A stretch of 64,000 nt of DNA, from the NCBI RefSeq assembly GCF_021228125.1, contig NZ_JAJQQS010000004.1, positions 459,939 to 523,938 on the forward strand. Reading direction: 5' to 3'. The notes below the pieces were generated by a model that was given only the letters and a program-made list of their open reading frames with translations, was not told the origin of the DNA and made no database searches. The translations under genes were made by a program, and so were the position numbers. How positions within the stretch are numbered: the first letter of the stretch is position 1; each line of letters opens with the position of its first letter. Shown here piece by piece: positions 17,595 through 26,732 of the stretch. The DNA is from Streptomyces albireticuli. Its GTDB lineage: Bacteria > Actinomycetota > Actinomycetes > Streptomycetales > Streptomycetaceae.

Positions 17595-17866
17595 CGCGCC
17601 GGGTGGAGCTGGACCGGGACACCGTCGAGCGGGACCTGATGCGGCTGGTGCTCACCCTCGTGGAGCTGCTACGGCAGCTGATGGAGCGCCAGGCGCTGCG
17701 TCGCGTGGACCAGGGCGATCTGACAGAGGATCAGGAGGAGCGGATCGGGCTGACGCTGATGCTGCTGGCCGACAGGATGGCGGAGCTGCGCGAGCGTTAC
17801 GGACTGGAGCCGGCGGACCTCAACGTGGACCTCGGGCCGCTGGGCCCCCTGCTGCCCCGCGAGTGA
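17591..17866 (+). CDS. gvpK: Gas vesicle protein GvpK
   Basis: This 91-aa helical protein has the GvpK pattern DTVERDLMRLVLTLVELLRQ, LMERQALRRVDQGDLT and EDQEERIGLTLMLLADRMAE, then ERYGLEPADLNVDLGPLG at the end. It is the last gene of the coupled cluster; about 130 nt of non-coding DNA follow before the ctaD ribosome site. Confidence 0.95.
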   Translation: MTRRVELDRDTVERDLMRLVLTLVELLRQLMERQALRRVDQGDLTEDQEERIGLTLMLLADRMAELRERYGLEPADLNVDLGPLGPLLPRE

Positions 17867-18033
17867 CGGGCCGCCGGCCGCCCGTTCCCGGGGCGGCGCC
17901 GGGCGGGATCCGGGCGCGGTCCCCTCCGGGACACGCCCGGGACACACCGGAGGCGCCCTCGCGCGCCGACCCCGTGGCGAGCATCATGGCGTGAGCCCGA
18001 AAGCCCGTCGAAGATGACATCGAGGGAGCGCAG

Positions 18034-19716
18034 ATGGGGACGGACACCGCGCAGGCGGCCACTCCGGCGCGGGAGCGGCGGCCCGGCCGGATCCTGGTGG
18101 ACTGGCTGACGACCACGGACCACAAGAAGATCGGCCATCTCTATCTGATCACCTCGTTCGCGTTCTTCCTGGTGGCCGGGCTGCTGGCGATGGTGATGCG
18201 TGCCGAGCTGGCCCGGCCGGGGCTCCAGCTGCTGACCAACGAGCGGTTCAACGAGGCGTTCACGGCACACGGCACGATCATGCTGCTGCTCTTCGCGACC
18301 CCGGCGTTCGCGGGCTTCGCCAATGCGATCATGCCGTTGCAGATCGGTTCGCCGGACGTGGCGTTCCCCCGGCTGAACATGTTCTCGTACTGGCTGTATC
18401 TCTTCGGCGGTCTGATCGTGGTGAGCGGTCTGCTGCTGCCGCAGGGCGGCGCCACCTTCGGCTGGACCGGCTACGCCCCGCTGAACAGCATGGTCCGCTC
18501 GCCGGGGATCGGCACCGATCTATGGATCATGGGGCTGGCGCTGTCCGGGTTCGGCACGATCCTCGGCGCGGTGAACTTCCTGACCACGATCATCGGGATG
18601 CGCGCGCCGGGTATGACGATGTTCCGGATGCCGGTCTTCACCTGGAACGTGCTGTTCACCTCGATCCTCATCCTGATGGCGTTCCCGGTCCTGGCGGCGG
18701 CGCTGCTCTGCCTGGAGGCGGACCGGCGGTTCGGCTCCCAGGTCTTCGCCTCGGAGAACGGCGGGGCGCTGCTGTGGCAGCACCTGTTCTGGTTCTTCGG
18801 CCATCCGGAGGTCTACATCATCGCGCTGCCGTTCTTCGGCATCGTCACGGAGATCATCCCGGTGTTCTCCCGGAAGCCGATCTTCGGCTATGTGATGCTC
18901 ATCGGCGCGACGATGGCGATCACGGCCCTGTCGGTGGTGGTCTGGGCCCACCACATGTTCGCCACGGGCGCGGTGCTGCTGCCGTTCTTCTCCTTCATGT
19001 CCTTCCTGATCGCGGTGCCGACCGGGGTGAAGTTCTTCAACTGGATCGGCACGATGTGGAAGGGCTCGCTGTCCTTCGAGGGGCCGATGCTGTGGGCGGT
19101 CGGCTTCCTGGTGAGCTTCCTGTTCGGCGGGCTGACCGGGGTGATCCTGGCCTCGCCGCCGCTGGACTTCCAGGTCACGGACAGCTATTTCGTGGTGGCG
19201 CACTTCCACTACGTGGTGTTCGGCACGGTGGTGTTCGCGATGTTCGCGGGCTTCTACTTCTGGTGGCCGAAGTTCACCGGCAAGATGCTGGACGAGCGGC
19301 TGGCGAAGGTCCACTTCTGGACCCTGTTCGTCGGCTTCCACGCCACCTTCCTCGTCCAGCACTGGCTGGGCGTGGCGGGCATGCCCCGGCGGTACGCGGA
19401 CTATCTGGCGGCCGACGGGTTCACGGCGCTGAACACGGTGTCCTCGATGGGGGCGTTCCTGCTGGGCCTGTCGACGCTGCCGTTCCTCTACAACGTCTGG
19501 AAGACCGCGAAGTACGGGAAGCCGGTCGGGGTCGACGACCCCTGGGGCTTCGGCCGTTCGCTGGAGTGGGCGACGTCGTGCCCCCCGCCCCGGCACAACT
19601 TCGTGACGCTGCCCCGGATCCGCTCCGAGTCCCCGGCCTTCGACCTGCACCACCCGGAGGTCGCGAAGGAGGCGGAGCCCCCGGTCACGGAGCGGCCCGA
19701 ACCGGCCGCCCCCTGA
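18034..19716 (+). CDS. ctaD: Cytochrome c oxidase subunit I
   Basis: This 560-aa heme-copper oxidase subunit I has about twelve membrane helices. All metal ligands are visible: the heme a His in [10 protein letters not shown], the CuB His and cross-linked Tyr in [10 protein letters not shown], the CuB His pair in [12 protein letters not shown], and the heme a3 and heme a His residues in [11 protein letters not shown]. The E-ending K-channel and D-channel regions look intact. ATG 18034 follows GAGGGAG. No ctaC, ctaE or qcr genes are adjacent, so it is probably an additional ctaD copy rather than the one in the respiratory supercomplex operon. Confidence 0.95.
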   Translation: MGTDTAQAATPARERRPGRILVDWLTTTDHKKIGHLYLITSFAFFLVAGLLAMVMRAELARPGLQLLTNERFNEAFTAHGTIMLLLFATPAFAGFANAIMPLQIGSPDVAFPRLNMFSYWLYLFGGLIVVSGLLLPQGGATFGWTGYAPLNSMVRSPGIGTDLWIMGLALSGFGTILGAVNFLTTIIGMRAPGMTMFRMPVFTWNVLFTSILILMAFPVLAAALLCLEADRRFGSQVFASENGGALLWQHLFWFFGHPEVYIIALPFFGIVTEIIPVFSRKPIFGYVMLIGATMAITALSVVVWAHHMFATGAVLLPFFSFMSFLIAVPTGVKFFNWIGTMWKGSLSFEGPMLWAVGFLVSFLFGGLTGVILASPPLDFQVTDSYFVVAHFHYVVFGTVVFAMFAGFYFWWPKFTGKMLDERLAKVHFWTLFVGFHATFLVQHWLGVAGMPRRYADYLAADGFTALNTVSSMGAFLLGLSTLPFLYNVWKTAKYGKPVGVDDPWGFGRSLEWATSCPPPRHNFVTLPRIRSESPAFDLHHPEVAKEAEPPVTERPEPAAP

Positions 19717-19735
19717 CCGGTGGGGCGTGCCGCGG

Positions 19736-20710
19736 TCAGCGCGCGGCGGGCGGGCGCTCGTCGACGCGGACCGAGAGGTCGTTGTCCGCCGTGTAGTACG
19801 GACCGGCTTGCGCGGGCGCGTAGGCGGCGTCGACGTCCTTCGCCGGGTAGGTGAAGATCTGCTTCTTGTCGGCGATGTCGTCGAGGATGCGGGCGACGCG
19901 GGCCGAGGCGGTGCCGTCGGCGGTGCGCAGCCACAGGTCCCAGACGTCCAGGCCGCCGTGCCACTCCTCGGCCAGCTCCGCGTAGCGCAGGGTGAAGGTG
20001 AAGTCCTGGCCGTCGGTGCCGTCGGCCGCGCCGGACTCGGCGGCGGTGACCGGGGCGGTGCGGACGACCTCGGGGTCACGGCGCAGCCGGGCCTCGACCA
20101 CGGCGCCGGAGAGCCAGCCGGCGGGGTCCTGGACGCGGTAGAGACGGCCGTGCCCGGTGAGGCCGGTGGCGCTGAGGAGGAGATCGCCGGCCTCGGCGTG
20201 CGGGCCGCGGAGCCAGCTGCGGAGCGAGAGGTTGCCGTGCTTGGTCGCGTAGGGGATCCGCACGGCCAGCGGGGAGGTGCTGGGGCCGGGTCTGCGGTCG
20301 ACCAGCGAGCGGAGGTCGGCGAGGCCGGGCACCAGCCGCCGGGGCTCGGCGTCGGCGGAGGCGGCGTAGACGTCCCAGCGGCCCTCGGGGAGGGCGACGG
20401 TGCTGGGCAGCACGGCGCGCAGCCGGCCGTCCCCGTCGGGCGCGAGCGGCAGCCGCACCTCCTCGGCCTCCTCCTCGCTCCCCCGGCGGCGCAGGACGAG
20501 CGCAGCGGACCAGTCACCCGTGGTGTCGGGGAGGCCGGGGGCGTCGAGGTCGAAGGTGAGCCCGCCCGCGGAATCCGCGATGCAGTCGGCGCTGGGGTCC
20601 CCCGCGCCGAAGAGGGGAGGGGCAGACACGGTGGTGGGCTCCTCGGGATGGGAAGGATCTGACGGGGTGTGCTCGGGGGGATTCCCGGCGGGACCGGCGG
20701 CGGGGCTCAT
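19736..20710 (-). CDS. Unknown protein coupled to a GT4 glycosyltransferase
   Basis: This 324-aa protein is of unrecognised family. It is acidic and predicted mainly beta, with repeated segments of the type GRLRAVLPSTVALPEGRWDVY and LRTADGTASARVARIL that look like two or more beta-sandwich domains; it has no signal peptide or membrane helix. The ATG at 20710 overlaps the stop of the upstream glycosyltransferase by four bases (ATGA). The two are thus probably made in a fixed ratio, and this protein may modify or regulate the transferase or act on its product. It ends 19 nt from the convergent ctaD stop. Confidence 0.75.
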   Translation of the reverse strand: MSPAAGPAGNPPEHTPSDPSHPEEPTTVSAPPLFGAGDPSADCIADSAGGLTFDLDAPGLPDTTGDWSAALVLRRRGSEEEAEEVRLPLAPDGDGRLRAVLPSTVALPEGRWDVYAASADAEPRRLVPGLADLRSLVDRRPGPSTSPLAVRIPYATKHGNLSLRSWLRGPHAEAGDLLLSATGLTGHGRLYRVQDPAGWLSGAVVEARLRRDPEVVRTAPVTAAESGAADGTDGQDFTFTLRYAELAEEWHGGLDVWDLWLRTADGTASARVARILDDIADKKQIFTYPAKDVDAAYAPAQAGPYYTADNDLSVRVDERPPAAR

Positions 20711-21957
20711 GCGGCGCGTGCCTTCCGCAGGGCGGACCGGCTCCGGTCCGTGGTCCGGAAGGCGCTGCTGAGCAGGGCGCCCCGGGTGCGGTGCAGCGAG
20801 CCGCGCAGGCCGCCGCGGGAGGTCAGGTCGGTGAAGAGCGACTCGTAGCGCCCGGCGACGTGGGCCGGGTCGAAGCGCGCGGAGCTCTCCAGGGCCGCCT
20901 TGCCCATGCGCCGCCGCAGGTCGTCGTCGTTGATCAGCTTGAGCAGGCCGGCGGCGACGGCGTCGACCTTGCCGGTGGGCACCAGCAGCCCGTCGACACC
21001 GTTGTCGATGATCTCGCCGGGGCCGTGCGGGCAGTCGGTGGAGACCACGGGGAGGCCGCAGCGCATCGCCTCGACGATGGTCATGCCGAAGGACTCCAGG
21101 CTGGAGGTGACGGCGCCGATGGAGCCCTTGACCCACTCGGGGTCCAGGGGGTTGGCGGGGCCCATGAGGAAGACGTGGTTGTACAGCCCGCGCTTGTCGA
21201 TCTGGGCGCGCAGCTTGGCGCGCTCGGCGCCGGCGCCGTAGATCCGCAGCCGCCAGTCGGGGCGCTCGGCGACGACCTTCTCGAAGGCGCGGATCAGCAG
21301 GTCGTAGCGCTTGGCGGGGGCGAGCCGGCCGGCGGCGATCACCCACTTGCCGGTGGAGTCCGCGGGCGCGAGGGCGGGCGCCGGGATGCTGTTGGGCACG
21401 GCCTCCACCCGCACGCCGGGCAGCCGCATCAGCTTGCGGTAGGTCGCGGCGTCCGCCTCGGTGACGGTGGTGACGGCGTCCAGGCGGGGATAGTGCGTGC
21501 GCAGCGTCAGCTTCAGCTGCGGGGAGTGCGTGGCCAGCGTGAGGTGCTCCTGGCCGACGCGGGCGACGCCCCGGCGGGCCTGCTGGGCGATGTGCACGTT
21601 GAGGCCGGGCCGGGTGCCGACCACGACGTCGCTCTCCAGGCTCCGCAGGTGCTCGGCGATCCGCCGGTCGGTCAGGGCGCTGTACTGCTTGTACCGCCCC
21701 TCGGTGCGCGGGAAGACCGTGGCCGGGCGCTCGTACTCCGGGTCGTCGCCCTCGTAGCCGGGGGTGCCCTTGCGCAGGTCCACGAGGTGGCGCAGGCGCA
21801 CCTTCGCGGCCGGTGCGAAGACCGGCTCCTCGCGGTGCCGGAAGACGGAGACGATCTCCACGTCGTGGTGCTCCGCCAGGGTCCCGGCGAGGTTGTACGT
21901 GGTGCGGATCGTCCCGCCGATGCCGTACGCGTTGTGAATCAGGAATGAGATGTGCAT
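20707..21957 (-). CDS. Glycosyltransferase family 4 protein
   Basis: This 416-aa GT-B fold enzyme begins MHISFLIHNAYGIGGTIRTT, the glycine-rich acceptor loop. The C-terminal nucleotide-sugar domain starts at KWVIAAGRLAPAKRYDLLI and carries the E-x7-E motif in ESFGMTIVEAMRCGLPVVST, then GPGEIIDNGVDGLLVP. ATG 21957 with GGGGA upstream is preferred to the in-frame start nine codons earlier. Sequence features resemble teichoic acid or poly(glycerol phosphate) type transferases such as TagE, but the substrate is not assignable. It is translated together with the unknown protein downstream. Confidence 0.88.
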   Translation of the reverse strand: MHISFLIHNAYGIGGTIRTTYNLAGTLAEHHDVEIVSVFRHREEPVFAPAAKVRLRHLVDLRKGTPGYEGDDPEYERPATVFPRTEGRYKQYSALTDRRIAEHLRSLESDVVVGTRPGLNVHIAQQARRGVARVGQEHLTLATHSPQLKLTLRTHYPRLDAVTTVTEADAATYRKLMRLPGVRVEAVPNSIPAPALAPADSTGKWVIAAGRLAPAKRYDLLIRAFEKVVAERPDWRLRIYGAGAERAKLRAQIDKRGLYNHVFLMGPANPLDPEWVKGSIGAVTSSLESFGMTIVEAMRCGLPVVSTDCPHGPGEIIDNGVDGLLVPTGKVDAVAAGLLKLINDDDLRRRMGKAALESSARFDPAHVAGRYESLFTDLTSRGGLRGSLHRTRGALLSSAFRTTDRSRSALRKARAA

Positions 21958-22224
21958 TCGTCCCCAGCCGTCCGCCGCGGACATTCCATGCAGCCCGCCT
22001 ACCGAGAGATTAGACCGTTGCGGGGGCCAGGAGGTTGGCCGTGATCACCAACTCGTTGCCCGGCGGGCGGGGAACCGGTGGCGGACCGGGGAACTTTCCG
22101 CGCCCACCGGCTGTTCCCGGCCGCTCCCGCCGCCGGGGCGTGACCCCGGCCGTGGATCACCCGTTGTCTTCCATACGAGCCGGGAGACGCCCGGCGCCAC
22201 ACGCACCGAGTTCTAGGAGCCACC

Positions 22225-23034
22225 GTGCCGCGCATGCTCGACGTCAGCGACGACGTCCGCGCCGAGATCGGCGACGAAGAGGCCGAGCGACTGCTCGGCG
22301 GCGAGAACGCCCCGGGCAGTTACGACTGCACCTCCTGCCGCACCCCCGGGAACACCGAGCGGGAGCGCACCAGCACCGTGCTCTTCGTCGGCGAGGAGAC
22401 GGCCGTGCTGGCCTTCGCCCACGCCGCCTGCATCCCCTCCCAGGTCGTCCCGGTCTCGGAGGAGCAGCTCCAGGGTGCCGTCCGGTCCATCACCGGTGAG
22501 CAGGGCGGCGCGCCCGCCGCCGCGGCGGCCCCGCAGGCGCCGCCCGCCGCGGACGGCCCCGTCCAGGCGGAGCTGGGGGTGACCAGCGGGCTGGTCCTGA
22601 TCAAGGACGAGCTGATCCCGGCGCTCGTCGTGGAGCCGCTCGGCCCGATCGCCCGCCCGGGCACCACCGGTCCGGTCGACGTCTTCCTGCCGCTCCTGAT
22701 CGAGCAGGGCTTCGCGCCGGTGGCCTCCGTCGAGGAGGTGCCGGAGCCCAACCCGGGCTGGTCGGTGCTGGTGGCCATGGGGAAGCTGCACGCGATCCTC
22801 CAGCCGGCCGTGCCCGGCGCCAAGGCCAGCGCGTGGTGGCAGGCGCACCAGGCGATGCAGGTCGCCGACGACTGGCGGGCGGCCGTGAACAAGACGAAGC
22901 GGGTGCTGGTGCTCGCGGCGCCGGTCGGCACCATCGGGCAGCAGCCGCGCGAGGACCTGCTGCGGGAGGCCCTCGACCGCGCCGCGTCCCGGGGTCAGCT
23001 GGTCGCCGCCACCATGCCGCTCGCGGGCACGTGA
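22225..23034 (+). CDS. Unknown conserved protein with a CxxC motif
   Basis: This 269-aa protein starts at GTG 22225 after AGGAG. The N-terminal 90 residues contain YDCTSCRTPG (Cys35 and Cys38) and, further on, FAHAAC, which together could bind a metal. An Ala/Pro linker at about residues 95-110 leads to a second domain (VTSGLVLIKDELIPALVVEP, then KTKRVLVLAAPVGTIGQQ). No catalytic motif was recognised. It is monocistronic and divergent from the GT4 gene. Confidence 0.8.
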   Translation: MPRMLDVSDDVRAEIGDEEAERLLGGENAPGSYDCTSCRTPGNTERERTSTVLFVGEETAVLAFAHAACIPSQVVPVSEEQLQGAVRSITGEQGGAPAAAAAPQAPPAADGPVQAELGVTSGLVLIKDELIPALVVEPLGPIARPGTTGPVDVFLPLLIEQGFAPVASVEEVPEPNPGWSVLVAMGKLHAILQPAVPGAKASAWWQAHQAMQVADDWRAAVNKTKRVLVLAAPVGTIGQQPREDLLREALDRAASRGQLVAATMPLAGT

Positions 23035-23177
23035 CCGGCGCCGGGCAGCCGTTCCCCTACGTGCCGGCGGGCCATTCGCGCCCGTGGCCGCATCCCACGG
23101 GGCACGGGCTCGTTGGCTCATATGTGCACTCATACGAGCCTGCCTCCCGGATCCCGTACCCGAATCACATTCCCGGT

Positions 23178-23519
23178 ATGCGCCCATCCCGCGATGCCGC
23201 CCCGCAGAGCCACCCCACCTCGGTCACCCCGATCTACGATGCGCTCTACGCCGAGTACCGCCGCTCGTTCCGGGCCCTCCCCTTCGACCGCTCGGGCGAG
23301 GAGGATCTGAGGTTCGTGGGCTTCGGCACCCAGCTCGTCGGCGGCTGGTCCCCGTACGGCGGGCAGGGCTATGCCGGGCAGCTCGGCGGCCAGCAGGGTT
23401 ATCCGGGTCCGCCCGGCCACCCGGGCGGCTGGGACATGTACTACGGGCGGCAGCGCGGCGGGCACATGCCCGCCGCGCTGCCGCCCGCTCCGCGCGACGG
23501 CCGTATGCGCGGCTTCTGA
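23178..23519 (+). CDS. Small unknown protein with Gly/Tyr/Gln-rich C-terminus
   Basis: This 113-aa protein is of a type seen across Streptomyces: TSVTPIYDALYAEYRRSFRA, then SGEEDLRFVGFG, then a flexible tail rich in Gly, Gln, Pro and Tyr. No function is known. The ATG at 23178 follows only a poor ribosome site, and the frame is open upstream, so the start is uncertain. Confidence 0.6.
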   Translation: MRPSRDAAPQSHPTSVTPIYDALYAEYRRSFRALPFDRSGEEDLRFVGFGTQLVGGWSPYGGQGYAGQLGGQQGYPGPPGHPGGWDMYYGRQRGGHMPAALPPAPRDGRMRGF

Positions 23520-23557
23520 ACCGCTCTTTCCGGCCCCGGACAGCTCGGGCCGGACGA

Positions 23558-23608
23558 ACCCGGGCCCGGCCGTCGGGGCCCGGGCCCCGTTGTCCCCGGG
23601 CCGGGCCC
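23558..23608. terminator. GC-rich inverted repeats between convergent genes
   Basis: Several overlapping GGGCCCGG / CCGGGCCC inverted repeats fill the gap between the small unknown gene and the der stop. The best fold is hard to choose by eye. Position between convergent stops supports a terminator. Confidence 0.45.
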
Positions 23609-23631
23609 TCGCCTTCCGGCCGGCCGCCGGA

Positions 23632-25095
23632 TTACTTCTTGCGCCCGCGCTTCTCGCGCACCCGCACCGAGATGTGGATGGGCGTGCCCTCGAAGCCGAA
23701 CTCCTCGCGCAGGCGGCGCTCGACGAAGCGCCGGTAGCCCGCCTCCAGGAAGCCCGAGGCGAACAGCACGAACCGCGGCGGCTTGGTGCCCGCCTGGGTG
23801 CCGAAGAGGATGCGCGGCTGCTTGCCGCCGCGGATCGGGTGCGGGTGGGAGGCGACGATCTCACCGAGGAAGGCGTTCAGCCGGCCGGTGGGCACCCGGG
23901 TCTCCCAGCCCGCCAGGGCCGTCTCGATCGCCGGGACCAGCTTCTCCATGTGGCGGCCGGTGCGCGCGGAGACGTTGACGCGGGGCGCCCACGCGATCTG
24001 ACCGAGCTCGGTCTCGATCTCGCGCTCCAGGTAGTAGCGGCGCTCCTCGTCGAGCGTGTCCCACTTGTTCATCGCCAGGACGATGGCGCGGCCGGCGTCG
24101 ACGGCCATGGTGATGATCCGCTGGTCCTGGACGCTGATCGACTCGCTGGAGTCGATCAGGATGACCGCGACCTCGGCCTTCTCCACGGCGGCGGCGGTGC
24201 GCAGCGAGGCGTAGTAGTCCGCGCCCTCCTGGAGGTGGACCCGGCGGCGGATGCCCGCGGTGTCGATGAACTTCCAGGTCACGCCGCCGAGCTCGATCAG
24301 CTCGTCGACCGGGTCGCGGGTGGTGCCGGCCAGCTCGTTGACGACGACGCGCTCCTCGTTCGCCACCTTGTTGAGCAGCGAGGACTTGCCGACGTTCGGG
24401 CGGCCGATCAGGGCGATGCGGCGGGGGCCGCCGGCGCCGGCGGCGCCGAAGGTCTGGGCGGGGGCGTCGGGCAGCGCCTCGAGCACGGCGTCGAGCATGT
24501 CACCGGTGCCACGGCCGTGCAGGGCCGAGATGGGGTGCGGCTCGCCGAGGCCCAGCGACCACAGGGCGGCGGCGTCGGCCTCGCCGGACTGGCCGTCGAC
24601 CTTGTTGGCGCAGAGCACGACGGGCTTGCCGGACCGGCGCAGCAGCTTGACGACGGCCTCGTCGGTGTCGGTGGCGCCGACGGTGGCGTCCACGACGAAG
24701 ACGACCGCGTCGGACGCCTCGATGGCGTACTCGGCCTGGGCGGCGACGGAGGCGTCGAGGCCGAGGACGTCCTGCTCCCAGCCGCCGGTGTCGACGACCT
24801 TGAAGCGGCGGCCGGCCCACTCGGCCTCGTAGGTGACGCGGTCACGGGTGACGCCCGGCTTGTCCTGGACGACCGCCTCGCGGCGGCCGATGATGCGGTT
24901 CACCAGGGTCGACTTGCCGACGTTGGGGCGGCCGACGACGGCGAGGCGGGGCAGCGGGCCGTGCCCGGCCTCGTCGAGCGCGCCGGCGATCTCCTCGGCG
25001 TCGAAGCCCTCCTGCGCCGCGAGCTCCATGAACTCCGCGTACTCGGCGTCGCCAAGCTCACCGTGCTCGTCGCCGGAGTGGATCTGGTCGTTCAT
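23632..25095 (-). CDS. der: Ribosome assembly GTPase Der (EngA)
   Basis: This 487-aa protein has two tandem GTPase domains and a KH-like C-terminal domain. The first domain shows [17 protein letters not shown] and NKVD; the second shows [14 protein letters not shown] and NKWD. The end [20 protein letters not shown] is the KH-like domain, with a basic tail KRGRKK. Der is needed for maturation of the 50S subunit. An acidic 45-residue N-terminal extension is typical of actinobacteria. It is the last gene of the tyrA-cmk-plsC-der group, 66 nt after plsC. Confidence 0.98.
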   Translation of the reverse strand: MNDQIHSGDEHGELGDAEYAEFMELAAQEGFDAEEIAGALDEAGHGPLPRLAVVGRPNVGKSTLVNRIIGRREAVVQDKPGVTRDRVTYEAEWAGRRFKVVDTGGWEQDVLGLDASVAAQAEYAIEASDAVVFVVDATVGATDTDEAVVKLLRRSGKPVVLCANKVDGQSGEADAAALWSLGLGEPHPISALHGRGTGDMLDAVLEALPDAPAQTFGAAGAGGPRRIALIGRPNVGKSSLLNKVANEERVVVNELAGTTRDPVDELIELGGVTWKFIDTAGIRRRVHLQEGADYYASLRTAAAVEKAEVAVILIDSSESISVQDQRIITMAVDAGRAIVLAMNKWDTLDEERRYYLEREIETELGQIAWAPRVNVSARTGRHMEKLVPAIETALAGWETRVPTGRLNAFLGEIVASHPHPIRGGKQPRILFGTQAGTKPPRFVLFASGFLEAGYRRFVERRLREEFGFEGTPIHISVRVREKRGRKK

Positions 25096-25161
25096 GAAGT
25101 CCGTTCCTCGTTCTTCGTCATCGGCGGGCCGCTCCTACGCGGCCCACTACTCAAGTCTCTG

Positions 25162-25803
25162 TCAGCGGCCGGTCAGCCGCTTGGCGTCCGTCAGGTGCGC
25201 GGCGAGCCGGCCCTGGATCCGCACGGTCGCCTCGTCCAGCGCCGTGCGCGTCCGCCGCCCGCTGCCGTCGCCGGCCGCGAACGCGTCCCCGAAGACCACG
25301 TCGACCCTGCTGCGCAGCGGGGGCAGGGCGGATATCGCCCGGCCCCGCCGCTCGGCGCTGCCGAGCACGGCCACCGGCACGATCGGCGCACCCGACCGTA
25401 CGGCGAAATAGGCGAGCCCCGCGCGCAGCGAGGCGAAGTCGCCCTCGCCCCGGGTGCCCTCGGGGAAGATCCCCAGGACGCCGCCGTCGGCCAGGACGTC
25501 CAGCGCGCCGGTGATCGCGGTGCGGTCGGCGCCCGTGCGGTCCACCTTCAGCTGGCCGATCCCGCGCAGGAACGGGTCCAGCGGACCGACGAACGCCTCC
25601 TTCTTGATCAGGAAGTGCACCGGCCGGGGCGCGGTGCCCATCAGCATCGGGCCGTCCAGATTGTGGGAGTGGTTGACCGCGAGGATGACGGGCCCGGCGG
25701 CGGGCACCCGCCAGGAGCCCAGCACGCGCGGCTTCCACAGCCCGTACATCAGGCCGATGCCGATCCGCCGCCCCACGGCGGCGCCGGACGCGGAGGCGCT
25801 CAC
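25162..25803 (-). CDS. 1-acyl-sn-glycerol-3-phosphate acyltransferase (PlsC-like)
   Basis: This 213-aa acyltransferase has the H-x4-D active site in AVNHSHNLDGP, the FPEGTRGEG motif, and GAPIVPVAVLGSAERRGRA as the third conserved block. It would acylate lysophosphatidic acid in phospholipid synthesis, although paralogues can use other acceptors. GTG 25803 overlaps the cmk stop as GTGA, so cmk and this gene are coupled. The pairing of cmk with a PlsC-like gene is common in actinobacteria. Confidence 0.93.
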   Translation of the reverse strand: MSASASGAAVGRRIGIGLMYGLWKPRVLGSWRVPAAGPVILAVNHSHNLDGPMLMGTAPRPVHFLIKKEAFVGPLDPFLRGIGQLKVDRTGADRTAITGALDVLADGGVLGIFPEGTRGEGDFASLRAGLAYFAVRSGAPIVPVAVLGSAERRGRAISALPPLRSRVDVVFGDAFAAGDGSGRRTRTALDEATVRIQGRLAAHLTDAKRLTGR

Positions 25804-26555
25804 GCCGACCGCTTCTCCGCGTCCTTGGCCGCACTCCGCCGCTCTTCGATCAAGGTCACGACACACTCGATGACCTGGTCGAGGGTGAGCTCGGTGGTGT
25901 CGACCTCGACCGCGTCGCCGGCCTTGGCCAGCGGGGAGGTCTTGCGGCCGGAGTCGGCGGCGTCGCGGCGGACCAGCGCGGCCTGGGTGGCGGCCAGGTC
26001 GGTGGCCTCCTTGCCCTTCAGCTCACCGCTGCGGCGGGCCGCGCGGGCCTCGGCCGAAGCGGTCAGGAAGATCTTGAGGTCGGCGTCCGGCAGGACGGTG
26101 GTGCCGATGTCACGGCCCTCGACCACGATGCCGTCCGGGGCCTCGGCGGCGATGGCGCGCTGGAGCTCGGTCAGCCGGGTCCGCACCTCCGGCACGGCGC
26201 TGACGGCGCTGACCGCGGAGGTGACCTCCTGGGTGCGGATGGGCGCGGCGGCGTCGGCGCCGTCGACCGTGATGGTCGGCGCGGCCGGGTCCGTGCCCGA
26301 GACGATCTCCGGCTTGCCGGCGGCGTCGGCCACGGCCTCGGCGTCGTTCACGTCGATGCCGTTGCTCAGCATCCACCAGGTGATCGCCCGGTACTGGGCG
26401 CCGGTGTCCAGGTAGCGCAGGCCGAGCTTGACGGCGACGGCCTTGGACGTGCTGGACTTGCCGGTGCCGGAAGGTCCGTCGATGCCGACGATGACCGCTG
26501 CCGGAGCGGTCCGGGCGGCGGTTGTGGCATTGGCGGCGTTGGCGGCGTTGCCCAC
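25800..26555 (-). CDS. cmk: Cytidylate kinase
   Basis: This is a (d)CMP kinase of about 251 aa. It has the P-loop GPSGTGKSS, YLDTGAQYRAITWW for CMP binding, and VVEGRDIGTTVLPDADLKIF followed by TASAEARAARRSGE. The start is uncertain. GTG 26555 has AGGAAG 12 bases upstream. An in-frame GTG at 26567 touches that site directly and is unlikely. The first 17 residues (Ala/Asn/Thr-rich) are dispensable for the fold. It is coupled to the acyltransferase downstream. Confidence 0.93.
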   Translation of the reverse strand: MGNAANAANATTAARTAPAAVIVGIDGPSGTGKSSTSKAVAVKLGLRYLDTGAQYRAITWWMLSNGIDVNDAEAVADAAGKPEIVSGTDPAAPTITVDGADAAAPIRTQEVTSAVSAVSAVPEVRTRLTELQRAIAAEAPDGIVVEGRDIGTTVLPDADLKIFLTASAEARAARRSGELKGKEATDLAATQAALVRRDAADSGRKTSPLAKAGDAVEVDTTELTLDQVIECVVTLIEERRSAAKDAEKRSA

Positions 26556-26732
26556 GGTGTCTGACACCTTCCTAGTGCACGTGGCGGGGGAGATTCCGGC
26601 GATCCGGGCTCGGTGGGGCCCGCTGGGGCCTTCGGACAAGGTTACTGGCTCGCCACCCGTCCTCTCGCCGGGGACGGGAGAGGACGGCCGCCGTGGGGCC
26701 CCACGGGCCCCGGCGGCGACCGCCGGCCGGGC

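Noticed and set aside
23111..23136. GGCTC ... GAGCC short inverted repeat upstream of the small unknown gene
   Set aside because: Five-base arms with a 16-nt loop are too weak to call an operator or terminator.
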